Shown here one piece after another: positions 57,561 through 64,000 of a stretch of 64,000 nt of DNA (its first letter is position 1; each line of letters starts with the position of its first letter). The notes beneath the pieces are model-generated. The model saw only the letters and a program-made list of their open reading frames with translations, searched no databases and was not told where the DNA came from. Made by a program: the position numbers and the translations under genes. Source of the DNA: Epiperipatus broadwayi (taxonomy: Eukaryota > Onychophora > Udeonychophora > Euonychophora > Peripatidae); assembly GCA_028023455.1 (NCBI GenBank), contig JAQFVV010012534.1, forward strand, positions 3,146,558 to 3,210,557. The letters run 5' to 3'.

Positions 57561-58039
57561 ATAAGTCAACCCAGTGTGGCAATACATAATATATGGAAGC
57601 CTCTAATTAATCTTACTCTTAGGAAAAATTAATATATAAAAAAATAAACTAATTAATTTTCTCTTGAAAAAATAAAAATTGAAGGACTCGGGAGAATTTT
57701 GAACTAACCCTCATATATAAATATATCAAATTTCTACTATCTGTTGCTTTGACAGAATAGCTTAGTTGGTTAGAGCGTTTTCCTTAAATTCCATATTCAA
57801 GAATCTAAAGGTGCAAGTTTGACTTCTATGCAAATATTGTCACTGTTCATATAAGGCCAGCAACACCTAAAAAAAATGGAGAATAATACTACTCAAAATG
57901 TTGTGTAATTATTAATACATGTTGTCTATTTGTGTGTTATTATTAACAAGTTATTTGTATTTGGAAAGTTAACATTTTTTCCATACATTCAACATTGGAC
58001 TCATATAGTATGGAAGTAGTCCAACATATAACATCTAAT
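57421..58039 (+). repeat. Right pseudo-LTR of the Penelope-like element
   Basis: Pairs with 55014-55594. Includes the last coding tract (to about 57560), and the tRNA-like module at 57755-57830: A-box TAGCTTAGTTGGTTAGAGCG (57760-57779) and B-box-like AGTTTGACTTC (57816-57826). The tRNA-like part may serve as a pol III promoter or be a captured SINE; both arms carry it, so it was present before the arms were duplicated. Confidence 0.8.
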
Positions 58040-58820
58040 AATATACCAACATCACAAACCTTAAGGCAAATATTTATTACCATTTTTTTTAAAAAGACAT
58101 TCTAAATAAAAATATGCTAAAATATATATACACACTGTCATAAACAAAAATAAACTAATTAATATATATATATATAAAATAAATTCAAAAGTATAAGTTC
58201 AATGTACCATTATAAAATATTTATATCAAGACAATGTTCAAGCAAAAAATAAAAATAAAAACATAATAAAGGAAATGCTATAATTATATCCAACAAATAT
58301 ATAAAAATCCAAATTAATGTAAAAAAATGTCTGGCACATACACAAATCATTTTCACAATGGCCAAAACATAAATAACCAATCAAACATCAACAGTTTGTT
58401 GTAAAAGTGATGTCAATAAATATATATATATAAGAATTCTTACTGAGGTTGTCTTGACAATAGATTGTTGACATTTATTGACTGTTTATGTTATAGCGGT
58501 TACGAAATGGTTCAAATATAGAAACAAGTTAACTAATAATAGCATTCTGTAGTATATATAATATGCATAAACTATGCAAACATCATATGCAAATTAAACA
58601 CATCACCCACCCAAAAGTGAGTAATAAGTCACTTTATCTATATAAATACTAATAAAATGGAAACAAATGCCAATGAACTAACCAATTTTTAGTAGTATTA
58701 GGATTTCACTGATATATTTAAGAATTGCAAAAATAAAATAAAAAAGCAAATTAAACCTCACAATGAATTTATTTCTACACATTACATTTGACTTTAATAA
58801 TAACAAATTATTAGTTCATT
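58040..58820. other. AT-rich stretch, no gene seen
   Basis: No supported feature. Confidence 0.4.
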
Positions 58821-58827
58821 TCAAAGT

Positions 58828-59040
58828 TTACATATTCAACATATCCATGACTAGATAATGAAAGGTAGAGCTATGTATTTCTACTACATAACTGAGAAAT
58901 TGGTTATACAAGGCTCTCCAGCCAAATTGTGAAGGGTAAAAGATTTCTGGATCAATTTTTCTATGTTCTTTCACATGTATAAGAGACAAGAGATTCTTAA
59001 AATTTCCAAAGAGATACTTGTTGCCCAAATAAAAATAGCA
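58828..59040 (-). CDS. Unrecognised frame next to a family A fragment
   Basis: Minus-strand frame ending at 58828 whose last about 60 residues (H-V-K-E-H-R-K-I-D-P-E-I-F-Y, Q-F-G-W-R-A-L-Y-N-Q-F-L) have a protein-like mixture. Its upstream half (above 59040) runs into the family A repeat, so only the part below 59040 could be meaningful. There is no clear splice site and no family is recognised. Low support. Confidence 0.15.
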   Translation of the reverse strand, partial: CYFYLGNKYLFGNFKNLLSLIHVKEHRKIDPEIFYPSQFGWRALYNQFLSYVVEIHSSTFHYLVMDMLNM

Positions 59041-59195
59041 TATCTTCTTCGCATGCATGTGTTCAGAGGTCAGTTGTATAAGATGGAGTAGATAGTGGCG
59101 GGAAGATCGAAAGTCTGAGTTCAAGTTCCTGACAATTACATTAAATTTAGTATAGATAATATTTATGGATTTAAATATTATATATATATGTATGT
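59040..59195 (+). mobile_element. Family A fragment, plus
   Basis: Carries the tRNA-like block (gtataagatgga, then gaaagtctgagttcaagttcc at about 59109-59129) and the following attaaatttagtatagata. The ribozyme part is missing, as this copy is 5'-truncated. Confidence 0.65.
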
Positions 59196-59199
59196 AATA

Positions 59200-60355
59200 A
59201 GACTCTCGAAAGCAATTGTTTACTATTATCAAGGATGATAAAACAGTAGTAATTAGTAGCTATATATGTACAATCTGTTTTCCACTTTAAAGAGATAGAT
59301 GAATGATTTCTATTATTTCTGCTTTGTATATATGGCTAAAATTTTACTGTCAACTCTAGTACGATTTTAAATTGCTTTAAAAATATTTGAAAAGTTTGAA
59401 GATATTTTTGCAACGTTTTATTTGAACATTTATTTGTTTCTGTAAAATTTCTGTTTATTCTTTTTAGCAAATAGTCTTAACTTTTTGAATTATTACTTGT
59501 ATTTTCCACGCTGTTTTTATTTCATTAAGATCTTACATGGTTGAGATGAAAATTCTTGTTTGTTTATTTTTACTTATAAGAGTCAAGAAAAAAAAAGTTT
59601 TTATAAATTCATAATAGTTTAAGTATTTTAATTTTTGCTTAGTTGCCTTAATAATATTAGAATTTCAATAATCTGAAAGCATTTTTTCTGCAAAGAAAAA
59701 AAAAATAACAGCGAATGAAGAACTTTTAGAAGAAAGGTTTCTGTTAAGTAAAGATCAGCTTTCCGGTATATAACACAAGTTTTAAGCAACTCTGATTTTT
59801 CTTTCAATTCTTGCATATCCGTTCTGTAATTAATTTTTGAAGTCGAAAATGACTTTTTTCATATACAATTGGTCATGTTACAGTCTAACGTTATCAGTTT
59901 TCATGTTTCTTCTCCCACCTCTGAAGAATAATGCAATAATTTTTTAAAAAAATTGAAAAAAAAAAACAACTTTTTAATTGTAACTTTGAGACTTTTTGCT
60001 ACAGTATTTTTATACTCTAAGTAATAAATTATTTTTTAAATTTCAATATTGTTCATAATATATTATTAATGCTTTATTTCAGATTTTAATAATAAAGTTA
60101 CAAACATAACAGATTTTAATAATAAAGTTACAAACAGAAAAGTAAATTAAGCAAAACAAATCCCACAACTATAAAATTTTGAAATCTTTTACTGTTTTTA
60201 AATATTCTTATACAACTAAATTTACATGCTGATATATATATATATCCAGTTATTTCTATGTTAGCTTACGGTTTTTTCTTAGTGCATAAAAAAATTGTAA
60301 ATGCCAAATAAGATAATTAAACGTATAAAAGACATAACACAGAGGCTAAACTTTC
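59200..60355. other. No gene seen
   Basis: AT-rich sequence with a short tandem duplication at about 60082-60137 (cagattttaataataaagtt twice). No supported gene. Confidence 0.4.
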
Positions 60356-60359
60356 CATA

Positions 60360-60645
60360 CAGCAGCACTAGTTAATAAGGTAAAAAGGTGGCTGTTGGAG
60401 GGTTGCGTTAGATGCTAAAAAATAAGTGCAGTGCTCTCAGATCCAAGGCTTCTCACTGATGAAAGCCACATACTAGAAACTAATCTGGAAATATTGGATG
60501 AGTAGACACTAGATAGGGATTTTATGCATAAACCTTCTTGCATACATTGATTACTCTGGCTTGCACTGAGTGGCACTATTGTATGGAGAGTTTCGTTTTT
60601 GTGTAAGCATAAAGGATGGTGATCATGTGATGTTTAGTGGTTTAA
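60360..60645 (+). mobile_element. Family B hammerhead element, plus copy, most complete
   Basis: Order: leader (60360-60440, with gtgctctcagatcca), ribozyme (60441-60499), body (tagacactagatagggattt, ccttcttgcatacattga, gcttgcactgagtggc) and end (gtgatcatgtgatgttta, about 60619). About 285 bases, non-coding. It serves as the reference for the other B copies. Confidence 0.7.
60441..60499 (+). ncRNA. Hammerhead ribozyme-like motif, family B copy 3
   Basis: Core boxes CUGAUGA and GAAA intact, cleavage triplet AUC, outer stem I AUCCAA/UUGGAU perfect, inner stem I UUCUCA/UGGAAA mostly paired. Stem III ACUAAU has one broken pair relative to ACUAGU in the other copies. Stem II weak. Confidence 0.55.
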
Positions 60646-60649
60646 AAGG

Positions 60650-61855
60650 CATAACCTTAATATAGTATATACTAATAATATTTTTTCATAAAACAATTCA
60701 AATCAATGGAATGACAGAGTAAAATCTGCTTAAAAGGGCAATATACTTTTAATTTATTTTAAGTAAAAATCATACAAATTTAGATTTTAAAAAGTGATTA
60801 GGCATATTTGATAAATGGCAATAAAGTTCCCCATAACCGTTTTACTGTCAAACTGATTCAAATAATTAATATTTCTGTATACAATTTTTGAGAAATATAA
60901 TTATGTAATGAAATCTTTTAAAATGTAACAATATTCTTATATCATGCTGTAGGGATTAATGCATATGAATGCTATTCCATAACTTGGGACTCTTGAAATC
61001 TACAATGTAAAGCATGGAATTTTTTCCAAGTAGCAACTAGCATTAGTATTTTTTTTTTTTCAGCTCGCTGGTTATAGAAAATGTGTATTGGTTAAAAAAA
61101 TTGGCATTTTGTTATTGGTTGAAAAAGTTATGCTGGATTGATTGTAAAAACAAATGATTGCAATATGTTGTGGCTATCACTTGTGGGGTAGATGTCTATC
61201 CATTTACGTTCTGAGATCCAATTTATTTTTACCCTTTAATATGCTTTTTCCCACATAAAAGCATACTGTAAGGGCAACCAATGTTTAAGGCAAGCAGAAA
61301 TTACATAATTAATACAATTTTATTTAGACATCAACTTGTTTTTAAATTTGAGATTAAAATATAAGACTCCAATATTTAAAACTTTGATGGAATATCTTTA
61401 TTTATATTAGAATATTGGCCACATTTATACTTCAACATCTTCATATCAGTTGGTATGCAATTACAAATATCAAATTTTACAACTATTTACAAAAAAGATC
61501 AGTATTTTATTCCAATGTATAGATTTAGTTAGCATGTATTTGGACAGAATAAGAATAAGTTACTTGTTCAGAAATTTCTTTTAGAGCAAATGTTAAATGA
61601 GACTTTTCTAAAAAATTCTATAAAATTACAATTAGTACCTCACCAATTCATTTTTGTATTTATTTACTACTTATTCACAATATATCCCTGTTTCCCATAG
61701 TCTTATGATTATAAAAGTATAAGTGACTATTTATTGTTTGATTCAGTCTTCTAAAAATAACTTACAAGTAAGATTATGATAAAGATTGCATTATTTACTG
61801 TATTTTATATAGATAAACCAGACTGTACTCAGGCTATGTAAATTCCAATGTTTTT
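60650..61855. other. No gene seen
   Basis: AT-rich sequence without supported features. Confidence 0.4.
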
Positions 61856-61859
61856 TTAA

Positions 61860-63370
61860 TTGGTTGCTTTAATATATTTTTTTTTTTTTGTGATTCCATA
61901 TGAATTAAATAAAAAATTTCAATATTATATATTAAACATGAGAAATATAATCAGCCAGAAGGCCTTCAATTATATGCTAGACAAGTAAATTAAACAAAAC
62001 ATTTTAATACTATATATTAAATGTAAGAAATATAACTATCCTGAAATGATGACAATTCGACTTCGATTATATGCTAATGAAAACTAAATATAAATATGGT
62101 ACTAAAGCATTTTAGTTTTCTCTTTACTATATCACATTTCAAACATGAATTTATGAACTGTAATCACATTTTCTTTGTGATTTAAATCAAAGCCCTTGTA
62201 CCGATTTTTTTCTGAGAGTTTTTTTTATAAATTCTTTGCATAAACATAATAATATACTAACCAAAATTAAATGTAAATGCATTACTATAGCAGCTCCTTT
62301 TTCCCCCTCACTAAATATACTATAATCAAATTTTCTTCATGATATAAATATTATACCTCTGTAATTAAAAGCACATTATTTTCAGTGTTTTCTTTAACAG
62401 TGGAAACCATCATTACTGTGAAATTGCTTGTTCTATCAATTTTTTTTAATGATTCAATATAAATTAAACAAAACATTTTAATATTATATAAACAAATTTC
62501 CAAATTTTAATAAAGCTAAATTCAAATTTACATTTTCAAATACATTTGTTATATTTGATAGCTTTACAGTGAAAATATATATTTACTGGAGCACCTTCTG
62601 AATAAAAAATTAATTATTTTTTCAATTATCTTAATAGATTTTTTTAAACTCCATTAACAATTACCATTTATTAATGTTGCAATAATTTTTAAAGATTTAA
62701 TGTAAATTAAACAAAACATTTTAATGTTATATAAATAAATTTCTGAATTTTAATAAAGCTAAATTCAAATTTACATTTTTAAATATACGTTATATTTGAT
62801 AGCTTTATGATGAAAATATATATTTACTGGAGTGCCCTCTGAATAAAAAAAAAATTTTTTTTGATTATCATAATAGTTTTTTTTTTTTTAGCTTCATTAA
62901 CAGAAATGGTGGAATACAAAAATGCCAGTCATTTTTGTAATATATTATTATTAAAAATTTTGCAATGTTTTTTTTAAACGGTTGCTTTAACAATTTTCTT
63001 TTTAAGATTTAATATAAATATGTTTTTTTATTAACATTGCTAATTTATAAAACTTCATTAGATTTTAAATTAACAGTGCAAATAGGTTGTTCATCTAAAC
63101 TATATTAGGAATTGACAGACCATGAATACAGAGTGCCTTAATGTCAAATTATGAATCAGCATTTGTGGCTGTTATTGCAGTTGGATGGGAATCCTTACCA
63201 TAAAATATATGCAATATCTCTATAGTTAAGAGCATTTGTACTGATGTTTTTCCCAGCATTTTTTAGTGGTAGAATTACTTTCTTCACATAAACATAGTGG
63301 TTCATATGATATTGGACAAACATTCATTCACCAATCAGACAACAGAGAAAATATGAATTTTATATATATT
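61860..63370 (-). repeat. Family D repeat, minus copy, with internal tandem units
   Basis: The reverse-complement counterpart of 42410-43905, ending at about 63365 with the same edge block. Inside, two units of about 240 bases repeat in tandem (62455-62695 and 62695-62935; each with attttaataaagctaaattc and atatatttactggag), and a shorter pair of about 115 bases at 61885-62040. Non-coding. Confidence 0.62.
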
Positions 63371-63800
63371 TTCAGTCTTTTGTGTGCATAAAAGGATCTA
63401 TTGCTGATTTTATAGTGTTCTACATTTGAGTATTTTTCCTTATATTTCTTCTAACTGATTGTCCATATTATCTGATAAGATTAGATCTTTATTTTTGAAT
63501 CATTTTCTTTCTCTTCATTTTTCAAATCAAATTTTATTTTAATTTCTTCAAATTGACCATCCATACTAAATGATAAGAAAGGTTTTTCAGTTTTATTTTT
63601 TTCTTTTAATTCTGTTTCATTGCCCTTTATAATGCCCAAATCTAAATAGCCCATCAAATATAAAATACTAATAAATTACATAAAAAAATAATTTTAAACC
63701 ACTAAAGTATCACATGATTGCCATTTCTTTATGCTTACAGAAGCTGTTAAAACAGTAGAAAAGTTTTCCACACAATAAAGACACTCAGTATAAACATTAG
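63370..63800. other. No gene seen
   Basis: AT-rich sequence. Pieces near 63450-63480 and 63555-63580 (gattgtccatattatctgat and gaccatccatactaaatgat) form a weak roughly 100-base direct repeat. Confidence 0.4.
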
Positions 63801-63804
63801 TAAT

Positions 63805-63905
63805 CAATAGAAGCTAGAAGTTGTGCATCATAATCCCAATCCAGTGCCTTCCCATCCAATATCCTCTGACTAATTTCTAGAGCCTTGGATCTGGGAGCAA
63901 TATCA
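63805..63905 (-). mobile_element. Family B fragment with deleted ribozyme
   Basis: Minus-strand leader (agatccaaggct) joins directly to ctagaaattagtc and the downstream body. About 20 bases including the CUGAUGA box are missing. The rest of the element is cut by decay or the window end. Confidence 0.6.
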
Positions 63906-64000
63906 GCTCAACTTGAAAACATAATAATAAATTTCAATCTAATCCAAGATAATTTTTCTGTATAGACATACAGATCAATTTTTAATTTCATTTAAAACCA

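Larger units (their letters stand above)
55014..58039 (+). mobile_element. Penelope-like retroelement with inverted pseudo-LTRs
   Basis: A reverse transcriptase with a C-terminal GIY-YIG endonuclease (55798-57560) sits between long inverted repeats, 55014-55594 on the left and 57421-58039 on the right, that match over about 580-620 bases with moderate divergence. The right repeat includes the end of the coding region and the 3' untranslated part; the left one is the same piece in antisense. This inverted pseudo-LTR arrangement is known for Penelope-like elements and arises during their integration. Each arm carries a tRNA-like module. Coding is broken, so the copy is inactive. No clear flanking target duplication was found. 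Confidence 0.85.

Noticed and set aside
57755-57830. Genuine tRNA gene
   Set aside because: A- and B-box-like segments are present, but acceptor and T stems do not pair and the segment is duplicated within the Penelope pseudo-LTRs.

Overview
This is an AT-rich, intron-containing (metazoan) nuclear sequence, most likely from an invertebrate. I find no complete host gene and no rRNA or tRNA gene. The evidence for an animal genome is the repeat content: RTE-type LINEs with an apurinic-like endonuclease, Penelope-like elements (PLEs) with a GIY-YIG domain, mariner and pogo/Tigger DNA transposons, tRNA-derived SINE-like repeats, microsatellites and spliceosomal-type acceptor sites. The mix would suit a mollusc such as a cephalopod, but that is a guess. 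The window reads as a gene-poor region or the inside of very large introns, filled with decayed mobile elements.

Layout. 1-1.03 kb: AT-rich with a minus-strand LINE relic. 1.03-4.31 kb: a nearly full-length RTE LINE (endonuclease + reverse transcriptase) broken by one frameshift and three stops. 4.87-8.34 kb: a second, much older copy in the same orientation, itself split at 6857-7269 by a small Penelope-type insertion with a 12-bp target duplication. 8.86-9.77 kb: a decayed mariner. 13.75-13.92 kb: on the minus strand, an exon-like reading frame with a good 3' splice site encoding one membrane helix and a tail, the best host-exon candidate. 14.0-14.6 kb: Penelope GIY-YIG relic. 15.2-15.7 and 23.55-24.25 kb: two internally deleted mariners. 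16.1-17.4 kb: two LINE relics. 19.5-20.6 kb: an inverted pair of ribozyme-bearing short elements (family A). 22.7-23.45 kb: 5'-truncated RTE. 24.3-26.0 kb: a G+C-richer block with exon-like minus-strand frames and a possible LTR-element edge. 30.84-31.03 kb: a near-perfect 97-bp-arm palindrome. 36.6-39.4 kb: a long strand-skewed AT-rich block without recognisable genes. 41.4-41.8, 47.0-47.9, 51.5-52.6, 59.0-59.2, 60.4-60.6 and 63.8-63.9 kb: further copies of families A and B. 42.4-43.9 and 61.9-63.4 kb: two facing copies of another repeat (family D). 45.09-46.57 kb: a pogo/Tigger-like transposon with terminal inverted repeats, TA duplications and a nested MITE. 55.0-58.0 kb: a Penelope-like element (RT + GIY-YIG) between inverted ~600-bp pseudo-LTRs that contain tRNA-like modules.

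The most interesting signal is a set of short dispersed repeats (A, B, and possibly the palindrome C) that carry type I hammerhead self-cleaving ribozyme motifs. They have conserved cores, stem I arms that can pair, and minimal palindromic stem III, followed in family A by a tRNA-like internal-promoter module. Several copies sit head to head, with the symmetry centre at or just beside the ribozyme. The Penelope-like element in the same window has the same head-to-head architecture. I infer that these short elements are retrozyme-like or Penelope-derived non-autonomous elements. No single copy looks fully intact.
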